This document shows positions 26,130 through 34,462 of a stretch of 64,000 nucleotides of DNA, in pieces. The stretch's first letter is position 1. Every line of letters starts with the position of its first letter. Source of the DNA: BD1-7 clade bacterium (GTDB lineage: Bacteria > Pseudomonadota > Gammaproteobacteria > Pseudomonadales > DT-91); assembly GCA_902705865.1 (NCBI GenBank), contig CACSIO010000045.1:327595-391594 (forward strand), given 5' to 3'. The position numbers and the translations under genes were made by a program. The notes beneath the pieces are model-generated. The model saw nothing but the letters and a program-made list of their open reading frames with translations, was not told the origin of the DNA and ran no database searches.

Positions 26130-26723
26130 TTACGGGATCTGGTGGTATGAGAACCTCAAATGGCGATCATCAAGTAACTCTACACAGAGGTACCCCAAGA
26201 AGTCAGGCCATTGATCCATTGTCAGTGGTTTCTCTAACACGCGAGCGGAGAAGGCTGCTAGGATGGTGTCGTGAGTCACCCATACATGCGCGCCAGGTTC
26301 GGACATTAAAAGTGTGTCTGTAATGCGTAACTTTAAACGCTGCGCAGCTTCATTAAGATCGTGAAATCCATCCCATTGTTCTATTCCTTCCAGTAAAAAT
26401 TGGTTAACCCGCGCGTGTCCTTTTTCCTGCCAGTGACGCCATGCCAAAGTAGAGTCGGCAATATAATACCCGGGGTCGCCAAGATCTGAGCAATGCTCGA
26501 TTTGGGAAGTATCATAGCGGCTAGCATTGGCTATTTCGTTGGCGGTCTGCGAGCAGCGCAGAATAGGGCTTGTCTTAAGGCTAATAACCTTTTGATCAAG
26601 GGATAGCCCAAAGGCATGGCTTTCATCCACGCCTTTTGGTGTTAAAGGTACCTCATTGCCTATTTCTCCGGCTGGAATATCGGGGCGTTCAGCGTGTCGT
26701 ACCAAAATGAGTCTCTTAGTCAT
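26130..26723 (-). CDS. Histidine phosphatase superfamily protein (SixA/GpmB-like)
   Basis: A 197-aa RHG-type phosphatase. The phosphohistidine motif is in LVRHAERPD (residues 7-15) and the second His is in VWVTHDTILAAFSA. Last gene of the cluster A operon; its ATG overlaps the end of the methyltransferase gene by eight bases, so the two are coupled. In a biosynthetic cluster it may remove a phosphate from a sugar phosphate or peptide intermediate, which is inference. Confidence 0.82.
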   Translation of the reverse strand: MTKRLILVRHAERPDIPAGEIGNEVPLTPKGVDESHAFGLSLDQKVISLKTSPILRCSQTANEIANASRYDTSQIEHCSDLGDPGYYIADSTLAWRHWQEKGHARVNQFLLEGIEQWDGFHDLNEAAQRLKLRITDTLLMSEPGAHVWVTHDTILAAFSARVLEKPLTMDQWPDFLGYLCVELLDDRHLRFSYHQIP

Positions 26724-28377
26724 TGGCGGGTACCATTGTTATGAGGCTGACTAGTCCATGCGTATTTTGTACGTCTCGAATTGTTAGCCCTGCGGCTGCC
26801 GCAAGCTTTTCGAATTGCTTCAATGTTCGCTCTTGCCCACCTGTTGCTGCCAGTAGGTGCAAGTCACACAGTGATCCGGATGAATCTCCATCTTTGAGTA
26901 GCATTTCAATGACATGTATTTGGCCGGTTTCTTTCAATGCGGTAAACGCATTTTTTAGAATGAACACCGCATCGTCATCTGGCCAGTCATGCAAAACACG
27001 TGCAAGTAGCACGTGATCTGCTGTGATTGGCCATTTTGCAAAAAGATCAAAAGCCAGTTTGTTTGTGTAATTGGATAGCGCTACCACATCGGCAAGATCT
27101 CCAAGAACAATATTTGCTTCCGAGAATTGTGTTTGAAGATAAGCCGAAAAAGCGCCTAAGCCACCGGCGGCGTCGAACAGTACTTGACCGTCGAGAATAT
27201 TGAACAGCGATGTAGCTTTTTCGTAATCATGCGCGGCATACGAATTTAGCATCTGGTGATGTTTGAAGCATCGACTGGGGTCTGAGGCGACTTGTTCAAA
27301 TATCTTGCGCTCTTCAGATTGACCAAGGATAGCGTTAGGCAAGCGCTTCCACGGGGTGAGTAATTCGTTGGAATATTCGAGGGCCGCAGAGGCGAGTGTT
27401 TTGGTGTGGTTGCGAGAAAGGTATTGGCCTTTCTCTGTAAGCATCCAAACTTCCTGGTGAGAGGCAACAATGTTGAGCTCTCGCATAGCATTGAGAAGGC
27501 GCTGAATCATAGGGGGCGGAGCAGTAATTTTTGATGCCATGGAATCAATAGTTGATGGCAATAGGTCTGGTAGCCCCAGCTCAACAAACGTTGAGATCGA
27601 AAAGGTTCTCCAATAACCAACCATATCGGCAGACAGCTCGGCAAATGGATCGTTTGTTGCTGAGCGAATGGTTCTGACTACCTCGCCGAATTCGTCAATA
27701 GTTATCAGCGCACCATTCGTAAGCTCAACACGAGAACAACCGTTATAAAAAGGCTCAATCGATTGATAGCGCTCGGGATAAATAGCATTACCCTCAGAAT
27801 CAATATGAAACCAACCATTCTGATCTTTGGCGCGCGCAAATCCCTTGTGGAACACATCCAAGTCTAAAAACCAATATGAATGAACGAGGCTTCCGTCCTT
27901 GTTAATGTGAGTACTTAATCCGCTAGATGATTGAGCAACGGCAACTCCCTCCCGGTAATCGCCACAATACTTCCAGCGCCCGTTATAGAGCGGTGTACCA
28001 TGCGAATCGATATGGTAATAAAGGTCTTGTTCATCACAAACGACGCAAATGCCTTCTTGGAAGTTGCCTACAAACACATAGTTTTCTTTGTAGATGCGCT
28101 CTCCAGAGTAATCAATGTGGAACCAGCGGCCCTCATGGATGACGGCGGCGTAATTGCAGTAAAACCCGAATGTTCGGTCGAACCGCTGGGAATAGATTGG
28201 ATTGCCCTCGATATTAATGTGCCAAGCTTTACCTGAGCTGGTGACAGCAGCGAATGTGCCATTGTCGACTGGGTGAAAAGAGAGAACTTCATCAAACCTA
28301 TTTTCATAAGCCGCCGTGCTATCAGGCCATATATGGTGACTGCGATCTGCGGAGGCTTTAGGTAAAATATCAGGCAT
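26716..28377 (-). CDS. WG-repeat protein fused to O-methyltransferase
   Basis: A 553-aa two-part protein. Residues about 15-240 hold five to six WG-type repeats (RWFHIDYSGERIY, NGWFHIDSEGNAIYPERYQ), each about 38 residues, likely a beta-rich binding domain. Residues about 245-553 are a Methyltransf_2-type enzyme: dimerisation part ITAPPPMIQRLLNAM, SAM-binding FDAAGGLGAFS and the motif RVLHDWPDDDAVFIL. The fusion is unusual; the WG part may hold the substrate. It is coupled by TAATG to the radical SAM gene. Confidence 0.8.
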   Translation of the reverse strand: MPDILPKASADRSHHIWPDSTAAYENRFDEVLSFHPVDNGTFAAVTSSGKAWHINIEGNPIYSQRFDRTFGFYCNYAAVIHEGRWFHIDYSGERIYKENYVFVGNFQEGICVVCDEQDLYYHIDSHGTPLYNGRWKYCGDYREGVAVAQSSSGLSTHINKDGSLVHSYWFLDLDVFHKGFARAKDQNGWFHIDSEGNAIYPERYQSIEPFYNGCSRVELTNGALITIDEFGEVVRTIRSATNDPFAELSADMVGYWRTFSISTFVELGLPDLLPSTIDSMASKITAPPPMIQRLLNAMRELNIVASHQEVWMLTEKGQYLSRNHTKTLASAALEYSNELLTPWKRLPNAILGQSEERKIFEQVASDPSRCFKHHQMLNSYAAHDYEKATSLFNILDGQVLFDAAGGLGAFSAYLQTQFSEANIVLGDLADVVALSNYTNKLAFDLFAKWPITADHVLLARVLHDWPDDDAVFILKNAFTALKETGQIHVIEMLLKDGDSSGSLCDLHLLAATGGQERTLKQFEKLAAAAGLTIRDVQNTHGLVSLITMVPAND

Positions 28378-29408
28378 TACGCAGGCCTCCGCATATTACA
28401 GCCTTTGCAAAGGTCATGAGATTGATAGTTTCTTTCTAAATCGCGGTATTTGGGGCTTTCGGTTATTGCGTTCAACGACGAATCTTGGATGTTTCCAAAG
28501 TGGCCGAGGGATTTTCGCTGTTCGTCTGGTGCGCAACACACATCAAAACGCCCTGATGAATTAACCCAAATTTCTTTACCAAGAAACGGGCAATCGCCGT
28601 TTAAGTGAATGGAATTATTGCTGTCAGTTGTTAATTCAAAAAAGTTATCGAGTTTGAAAGGCCTATCTGCCGTCGCATTATGTGAGGCGACGGTGTCATT
28701 GCAATGGCGAACGATTTGATTCCAGCGCTCAGCTAGGCGTATGTCAGATAGAAGGTTTTGATCTTTTATTTCGTCGAAATGTGTCCATAGTTGGTGGCCT
28801 TTCAAACGATCAAAACCCATGGATATAGCCATATCGAGCATTTGAGGAATTTCTTCTAGGTTGTCGCGCATAAAAGTAAGTTGCATGGTCATGTTGCAAT
28901 AGTGTTTATCAGCGTGTTGATCTCTTATTGCAATAAAGCGCTTGGCATTCTCTATGTGGTTCGCCAAATCTGTGCCTAACATAATTTGTGATTGTGTTTC
29001 TGGGGTTGCACCATTCCATGAAATCTTCACATCACTGGCCAGCGGAACGATCCGTTTTGCCCAATACTCAACGTTGTGGTGTTTCTCGCTACTTGGAAAC
29101 GTCCCATTGGTAGTGAGGTTGAGTGACAGCCCGAGTTCTTCGCACAAATCTAAAAAAATATCAAAATGGGGATATAGCAACGGTTCGCCCATCGTTGAGG
29201 GAATAACCTCCCGAATACCCATGGCGTGTGCTTCGCGAATGATGGTTTCCAATACACCTTTTGGCATGATTGAGCGAAGCCGGCCTTGCGCCTTGCGCTC
29301 TTTTCGACTGGCAGAAAACGGCGAATGATCTTCGCACATAGTGCAATTCAAATTGCAGTGGTCAGGGTTTGTATCCAGCGTGATTCGCCAGAAAGCCGAA
29401 GGCTTCAT
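28377..29408 (-). CDS. Radical SAM/SPASM-domain enzyme
   Basis: A 343-aa radical SAM enzyme. The cluster motif is CNLNCTMC (Cys18, 22, 25), followed by GEPLLYP and LTTNGT. The C-terminal SPASM-like region has Cys residues in GDCPFLGKEIWV, FDVCCAPDEQ and LCKGCNMRRP for auxiliary iron-sulfur clusters. SPASM enzymes typically modify ribosomal peptides or sugars. The start at 29408 is preferred: AAAGGTG site and ATGA overlap with the glycosyltransferase stop. Confidence 0.87.
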   Translation of the reverse strand: MKPSAFWRITLDTNPDHCNLNCTMCEDHSPFSASRKERKAQGRLRSIMPKGVLETIIREAHAMGIREVIPSTMGEPLLYPHFDIFLDLCEELGLSLNLTTNGTFPSSEKHHNVEYWAKRIVPLASDVKISWNGATPETQSQIMLGTDLANHIENAKRFIAIRDQHADKHYCNMTMQLTFMRDNLEEIPQMLDMAISMGFDRLKGHQLWTHFDEIKDQNLLSDIRLAERWNQIVRHCNDTVASHNATADRPFKLDNFFELTTDSNNSIHLNGDCPFLGKEIWVNSSGRFDVCCAPDEQRKSLGHFGNIQDSSLNAITESPKYRDLERNYQSHDLCKGCNMRRPA

Positions 29409-30700
29409 GCCATCACCTTTTGGTAGCATGCTTCGAGGTCAATGATGTGTTGCTCAATCGAAGGAATATCACCATTATCGCTGTAGATATAGCCTCGGTC
29501 GCCTAGCTTTTTCGCTAGGGCGGGATCATCGACTAACATCTGCATTTTTTCAGCAAGCGCGTTGGCATCTCTGTGTTGATAGGTTAGGCCGTTCACCCCC
29601 TCTTTTACATATTCGCCCATACCGCCGGCGTCAGCAGTAATTACTGGTACACGGGCTTGTTGCGCTTCATGAATAACCAGTGGTGAGTTTTCTACCCACA
29701 CTGATGGGGTAACAATAACATCGGTTTGGCTGAGAACATCCGTCGCAATAGCTTGGTTTTTGTATTCGGGCATCCACTCAATCGCGGCACGTTTATCTTC
29801 GGGTAGGCTATTGGCGATATCCCTTAGCGCTCGAGAGTCTTGACCTCGGTCTCTGCCCCAGATGCGTAATAGCGCATCGCCTTTGAGTTTGCCAAACGCC
29901 TCAATTAATTGATGAATACCTTTGGCTGGAGTATGCGTACCAATATACCCAAACGTCATAGGTTCATTGGTTGTGCGCTTTCGGCCCGCCATTCGAGTGC
30001 GATCAAAGCCATAATCGAGGTAGATACTCTTTTCTTTCGGTAGGCCAAAATCATTTTCATAGCGATCTTTGAGATACTTTGCAGGGGATATAAATAAATC
30101 TACCTCGTCGACTACATCGCGAACATGTTTCATGCGTCGCGCAACCCAATTCTCCCAATAAGCAATATCTTCTTCGCGTTCGTTATCATCCCCAGAGAAA
30201 TAACGTGCATAACAACTCTCGGCACATTTACGATTTTCTTGGCCGTCACAGGCCGCCCACATATTATCGTCAGCTGAATGCATTTGCATGAATTGCCCGC
30301 GCGGACACATCAGCCAATAGTCGTGAAGGGTATAAATAACAGGAATGTTTCGGGATTTAGCTTCAAACACTAAGGAAGTTGAAAGATGATTCAAGTGGCC
30401 GATATGGACGACGTCAGGCTGAAGGTCATCAAGCAGTTCAGCAAAGCGCTGATCGATGATCTGCAAACGATAGCGGTCGCGATGACGAGGGTTATTCACC
30501 AAATGTACCGTTATTTCGGGTACATCGGCATCAAAACTTTGCCTCATATGGCCGTCAGGTTTGAAGGAATCTTCCTCACGGGTAAATACATGTACCTCAT
30601 GGCCGCTTTTGGCCAGTCCATGGCAAATCGTTTGAGAATAGACCTCAGAACCTGCGTTATACAACATCGGGTAACCGTGGATCACTTTGAGAATCTTCAT
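29405..30700 (-). CDS. GT4-family glycosyltransferase
   Basis: A 431-aa GT-B glycosyltransferase. The N-terminal acceptor domain has IHGYPMLYNAGSEVYSQTI and an odd Cys-rich insert (CDGQENRKCAESCYARYF); the donor domain has FGYIGTHTPAKGIHQLIEAF and ENSPLVIHEAQQARVPVI with the conserved Glu. It transfers a sugar from a nucleotide donor. It overlaps both neighbours by ATGA, forming one coupled operon. The first ~66 codons are duplicated at 55671-55862. Confidence 0.88.
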   Translation of the reverse strand: MKILKVIHGYPMLYNAGSEVYSQTICHGLAKSGHEVHVFTREEDSFKPDGHMRQSFDADVPEITVHLVNNPRHRDRYRLQIIDQRFAELLDDLQPDVVHIGHLNHLSTSLVFEAKSRNIPVIYTLHDYWLMCPRGQFMQMHSADDNMWAACDGQENRKCAESCYARYFSGDDNEREEDIAYWENWVARRMKHVRDVVDEVDLFISPAKYLKDRYENDFGLPKEKSIYLDYGFDRTRMAGRKRTTNEPMTFGYIGTHTPAKGIHQLIEAFGKLKGDALLRIWGRDRGQDSRALRDIANSLPEDKRAAIEWMPEYKNQAIATDVLSQTDVIVTPSVWVENSPLVIHEAQQARVPVITADAGGMGEYVKEGVNGLTYQHRDANALAEKMQMLVDDPALAKKLGDRGYIYSDNGDIPSIEQHIIDLEACYQKVMA

Positions 30701-31596
30701 GCGTTTACTCCTTTTAATTCGCGTTGAAACGCTTCAACTAACACTCGAATGCCCGCTTCTGGTGTAACTTTGGCTTCCCAATTCAGTAGATTTTTAGCAT
30801 GTAGAGGCTCGCCGTAGAATCGCCCTACATCATAGGTACGCGGCGAGGCTTCAATAATGTTAGAAGGTGAATTGGCAGCCGCTATTGCAAAATCTGCAGC
30901 TTGTTTCAGTGTGGTGGGAATACCCGGTAACAAGTGAAGGGGCGGCAAATTCGTAATGGCGGCTTCCAACTTTTCAATCACCGCTAATAGGCCAGTTACA
31001 GTGTCAGAGATGTGAGTGAAATCAAAAGTGTTCGTGCCACCGTCAATACGCAAGGGCTTGCCTTCGACAGCCGCTCGGCAGAAAGCAGGTAAAACGCGAT
31101 CATCATGATCATCCGTTGTGCCATACACGTTCGCTAGACGAACGATTGCTGTTAATGCGCCTTTGTCGCGTGCAGCGAGTGCTGCATCTTCCATCGCAAC
31201 TTTAGATTCGCCATAGATGTTTATCGGTTTTCTAGGTGCATCATCCGGTGTTGGCAATGATGTGGGTTGCCCATAAACTTCACGGCTGCTAGCGACCAAA
31301 ACCCACGGGCTGCGTTCTTGTTTCGTTGCTAAATCGATGAGCATTTGGCTGGCGATTGCGTTAGTTTTCCAGCAAAGTTCAGGGTCATTTTCTGCCCACA
31401 CTACGCGAGAAACAGCGGCTAAATGAATGATGCCGTCACATTTACTAATGGGTTTTGTTAGTGAGGATTCGTTGCAAATATCAAGTCCTGATTTGATGTC
31501 AAAAGGCAAAATATCAAAGCCGAAATCAACAAGTGCTGGGCAAAGTGCTTTTCCGATAAGCCCTTCGGAACCTGTAACTAAAATTCGTTTTTTCAT
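30697..31596 (-). CDS. NAD-dependent epimerase/dehydratase, copy 1
   Basis: A 299-aa extended SDR enzyme. The NAD-binding glycine motif is VTGSEGLIG (residues 6-14) and the catalytic SSREVYG and YGESKVAMED are present. It probably makes the sugar nucleotide used by the downstream GT4 enzyme. It is about 95% identical in protein to copy 2 (55874-56773). First full-length gene after the broken small ORF. Confidence 0.9.
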   Translation of the reverse strand: MKKRILVTGSEGLIGKALCPALVDFGFDILPFDIKSGLDICNESSLTKPISKCDGIIHLAAVSRVVWAENDPELCWKTNAIASQMLIDLATKQERSPWVLVASSREVYGQPTSLPTPDDAPRKPINIYGESKVAMEDAALAARDKGALTAIVRLANVYGTTDDHDDRVLPAFCRAAVEGKPLRIDGGTNTFDFTHISDTVTGLLAVIEKLEAAITNLPPLHLLPGIPTTLKQAADFAIAAANSPSNIIEASPRTYDVGRFYGEPLHAKNLLNWEAKVTPEAGIRVLVEAFQRELKGVNA

Positions 31597-31663
31597 AGAT
31601 TAGTACCCGCCACAGAAAAACAGTGGCAGGTAAACTCCAATATATAGGGTGCTATTAAACGGC

Positions 31664-31821
31664 CTACTTTGTAGGTCGAGAATTTTTTGGCGTGCTTTTA
31701 TGAGAGGTGAGAGCTAGGTGCTTAGCTGATTTTGGGCTAGCCCCACGTGATCGGTAGTACAGAGGGTTATTCGGATTGAGTTGTACTGCACTGCACGATG
31801 GTTGCGGTCAATATTTGACAT
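31664..31821 (-). pseudogene. Conserved ~50-aa small ORF, copy 1, frameshifted
   Basis: Starts ATG (complement of 31819-31821) with AAAGGAAT upstream and reads MSNIDRNHRAV; then a 5-bp tandem duplication (ACTGCACTGCA at 31784-31794) shifts the frame and a stop follows within 25 codons. Removing the 5 bp restores QLNPNNPLYYRSRGA and a frame closing at 31664-31666, matching copy 2 almost throughout. Differences from copy 2 in the first 30 codons are mostly synonymous third-base changes, so the ORF was under selection as protein. No known family; candidate modified peptide. Confidence 0.7.
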
Positions 31822-31859
31822 GTTTTATTCCTTTTACTCGATCTATTGGGCATAAACGT

Positions 31860-31909
31860 ACCTGTATGAATCGCCTGAGTAGGGCGCATAACGCTGTTAT
31901 GCATACGGT
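31860..31909 (-). promoter_or_regulatory. Candidate structured leader (three-way junction), copy 1
   Basis: On the minus strand: an outer stem ACCGTATG with CATAC(A)GGT, an inner hairpin GCATAAC-AGC-GTTATGC and an inner hairpin CGCC-CTACTCA-GGCG. The three differences from copy 2 in 50 bases all lie in loops, the bulge or the linker, while sequence to the right is much more diverged. It lies about 40 bases before the small ORF start. A further hairpin (CCAA..CTT..AAG..TTGG) occurs at about 31950-31972. It could be an RNA leader or a DNA element. Confidence 0.45.
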
Positions 31910-32105
31910 ATGTATATGGGGTCGTTCGTTAATACGATGATTACCCGACCCACCAATCTTGAAAAGATTTGGCTCGTGACCCGACAGACAAGGGGTAGGT
32001 AATGGCATTATCTTTTAATAAACTATGTTGATAGTCAAATAAATAATATGATTAATTTAATAACAATTTCCACATTTACGATCACCTATGGGATTGAAGG
32101 CGAAT

Positions 32106-32450
32106 CTAGAGTTTTGTAAGGTCGACCAAGCTCTTTACATGCCCCATCTTAAAAACACCCACTTCGATCATAGCAGCAACAGTTTCAGCAATAGGTGTTT
32201 CGATTCGATTATCTGTCGTATATTGTTTGATAAGAATAGAATACGAATTTTGGTGGTCACCAAATAATACATCGCGGCTAAGAACCTGGCCGTCAAGGTC
32301 GTTAACGCCTGCGTTATCGAGCTTGTTACCTTCACGTATAGTAAGCATGATTGCAATACGAGCTAGTACATTAGGCGTTAAGCCAGTTTTAGATTTAATA
32401 TAACGTAGTTTGTCAGTGGCCTTTTGGGATATGGCTATTCGATTAGGTAG
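32106..32450 (-). CDS. dndE: DndE, DNA phosphorothioation protein
   Basis: A 114-aa DndE: MLPNRIAISQKATDKLRYIK, then TGLTPNVLARIAIMLTIREG, the conserved core of the family, and EVGVFKMGHVKSLVDL at the C-terminus. DndE is a tetrameric protein proposed to bind nicked DNA during sulfur insertion. I chose the ATG at 32450 because family members start with MLPN; a Met 12 codons upstream exists. Last gene of the operon, overlapping nothing. Confidence 0.93.
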   Translation of the reverse strand, partial: LPNRIAISQKATDKLRYIKSKTGLTPNVLARIAIMLTIREGNKLDNAGVNDLDGQVLSRDVLFGDHQNSYSILIKQYTTDNRIETPIAETVAAMIEVGVFKMGHVKSLVDLTKL

Positions 32451-32455
32451 CATGG

Positions 32456-34462
32456 TTAAACAATCTCCACAGCGTTTTTTCGCCAAAAATAGCCTTCATT
32501 TGCAAACGTGCTTGCTGTATTACTATCGTAATCCAACCTATAAGCGTGAGATACGCTCTTCGAAAGCTCTTCATAGAAGGACTCATCAACTTCAGTATCT
32601 GTTGAGAGGATGATGACTTGATGACTTGCGCTCGGAAAGTAGTTAGAGATTAGCTTTTTTCGATGGACAGAATCTAACCGGCCTAATGGTGTATCGATAA
32701 TGATTGGGAGATGTCTCCCAGATGTTTTTGCTAGAGCTTCGAGTATAGCGATCGCGTAGATTTGTTTTTCTCCTGCAGACAGATCGTCCTTATTCACTTC
32801 TACGCCGGTTTGATCTATCAGCGTAACGCTGAAATCTTTGCTGCTGATTCTTGCTCTTAGATCTGCGTCATCTTTGCGAGCAAGTCGTTTGAATGATCTG
32901 ACAAACTCTAATTCTAAGTCATTGACCTTGCGCTTTGCCGTTTCTATCGAAAATTCTTTCAGCATCTTTTGGGCTGAGCTTGCTAAGGAAAGGCTTTGTC
33001 CAGCGTTCTCTGTCGCCTTTTTCTCTTGAGCCAGTTTGTCTAATTTGCGTGTTGTGTCTATAGCATCTCTTAGTTCGCGTTTATATGCTTCTAGAGTTTT
33101 TGCTCGAATATCTGTCGCTTCGACAAGTTTCGAACGAATATGATTAATTGTATCTAGATAGGGCTTGATATGATCTTGCTCTGGTGCCCTTGCGATATTT
33201 TTGCCAGCATTGTCGAGCTCAATTTGTACTTCTTCTAGGCGCTCAGAGAGTAGTTCTAGCTGGCTAGCTTTGGATTCTAGTGCGCTATCAACTGTGGAAT
33301 TAAATCTAGCAAAATCGGTATCCGAAATATCGTGTACAATCTCTTCGTCATCATCTGAAAAAGAGTATTTCAGTTGTTTATCATTGAGAATTTTTCGTGC
33401 GAGCTTAGCTTCGTTGGTTGGAAGTGATTGTTCAAAGGCAATACCAAGCTCTTCCAATTCCTTTGATACTGCTAGGGCAAGAGAACGATGATTTTTTAGC
33501 GACTTTTCATCATTAAGCAATTTCTGAGTGTACCTACAAAAATTACGTGCAAGTGCTATCGGATACTCTGAACCAAGTATTTCTCGAATTTGGTTCTCGA
33601 GAACAGTCTTTTCGCTGTTTAACGTCGACTGCTTAACAAGTTCTTCTTCACGAGTTGCGGCCCAAGCCCCTCCCTTGCTGCTAAGCTCGTGTTCTATCTT
33701 GTCCGCGTTAGCCTGTAATTCTAAAACATCGGCTTTTGCGGACTCATATCCGTATAGAAACTCTTTCGCTGCCATTTCATGTTGGGAGAGCTTTTCTTCT
33801 AGCGTGCATATTTGTTCTTGGATTGCTTTGCTCGAAAATTGCTTCAACTGGTTCCTGGAAAGAAGACTGAGATCCGCTGATAATGTTTCTATCACGTTTA
33901 AGCCTAAAAGTTTCTTTATCGCATCGCCAAGAGCCGCCCCTCCTGTATCTTCTGCTAATTCTGCGATCTTCTCACCATCAAAGAAAAATAGGTCCGAGAC
34001 ACCAATGGGAATTAACTCGTTCAGAAATGCTTGGCATTGATCGGCACTTAGTTCTGATAAGGCACTTTCACCGTCTAGGATGGATAGTTTTTCAACAATC
34101 AGATCATTCTTTAGGTACCATTCTCTGTCAATGGTGTAGCGCTTTTCCACGCCAAGGGTTGCATAGGTGAAAGATAACGAAATCGCCGCTGAGCTCGGAG
34201 TAAGAGGGGTGGTTGTGCTTCTGTGAATGGAGTTTCTAAGGAACTCTTCATAAGCTTTTTTAGTGGTTCCATGACCTAAAGATTGACGCCCATACAAAGC
34301 TAACCGTATGGCTGTTAGCGTTGTTGTTTTACCTGCACCATTTAAACCACCAAATAGAACGATAGGGCGTTGCTTGCCGTATTTGATCCTTGGCCGCAGA
34401 TTGAAGTCGTGCTTACCACGAAAAACACGAAAATCTGTAACACTTAAATGCTCAATAATCAT
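32456..34462 (-). CDS. dndD: DndD, SMC/RecF-like ATPase of DNA phosphorothioation
   Basis: A 668-aa ATPase. Walker A is GGLNGAGKTT (about residues 38-47); a coiled coil fills the middle; the ABC signature LSAGEKQIYAIAI and Walker B LPIIIDTPLGRLDS are near the C-terminus. DndD is thought to alter DNA structure or nick it during phosphorothioation together with DndC and DndE. Start overlaps the dndC stop (ATGA). Confidence 0.95.
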   Translation of the reverse strand: MIIEHLSVTDFRVFRGKHDFNLRPRIKYGKQRPIVLFGGLNGAGKTTTLTAIRLALYGRQSLGHGTTKKAYEEFLRNSIHRSTTTPLTPSSAAISLSFTYATLGVEKRYTIDREWYLKNDLIVEKLSILDGESALSELSADQCQAFLNELIPIGVSDLFFFDGEKIAELAEDTGGAALGDAIKKLLGLNVIETLSADLSLLSRNQLKQFSSKAIQEQICTLEEKLSQHEMAAKEFLYGYESAKADVLELQANADKIEHELSSKGGAWAATREEELVKQSTLNSEKTVLENQIREILGSEYPIALARNFCRYTQKLLNDEKSLKNHRSLALAVSKELEELGIAFEQSLPTNEAKLARKILNDKQLKYSFSDDDEEIVHDISDTDFARFNSTVDSALESKASQLELLSERLEEVQIELDNAGKNIARAPEQDHIKPYLDTINHIRSKLVEATDIRAKTLEAYKRELRDAIDTTRKLDKLAQEKKATENAGQSLSLASSAQKMLKEFSIETAKRKVNDLELEFVRSFKRLARKDDADLRARISSKDFSVTLIDQTGVEVNKDDLSAGEKQIYAIAILEALAKTSGRHLPIIIDTPLGRLDSVHRKKLISNYFPSASHQVIILSTDTEVDESFYEELSKSVSHAYRLDYDSNTASTFANEGYFWRKNAVEIV

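Larger units (their letters stand above)
30494..31995. repeat. Direct repeat, left copy (glycosyltransferase 5' end, epimerase, small ORF, structured element)
   Basis: About 1.5 kb repeated in the same orientation at 55671-57168. It covers the first ~66 codons of the GT4 gene, the whole epimerase gene, the small ORF and the three-way-junction element. Coding parts are highly similar; upstream non-coding parts are more diverged, so the duplication is not very recent. The dnd/dpt island and its flanks lie between the copies. Confidence 0.85.

Noticed and set aside
26130..26723. Histidine phosphatase as a 2,3-bisphosphoglycerate mutase of central metabolism
   Set aside because: Short SixA/GpmB-like length and coupling to the cluster A operon argue for a cluster-specific role.
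31885..31902. GCATAAC...GTTATGC resembling integron attC core sites
   Set aside because: Spacing of three bases and the third base (A where a pyrimidine is expected) do not fit attC, and no integron integrase is seen.
31808..32008. 66-codon minus frame across the structured element
   Set aside because: It runs through the hairpins, is not kept in frame in copy 2 and has no ribosome binding site; the small ORF in another frame is the conserved one.
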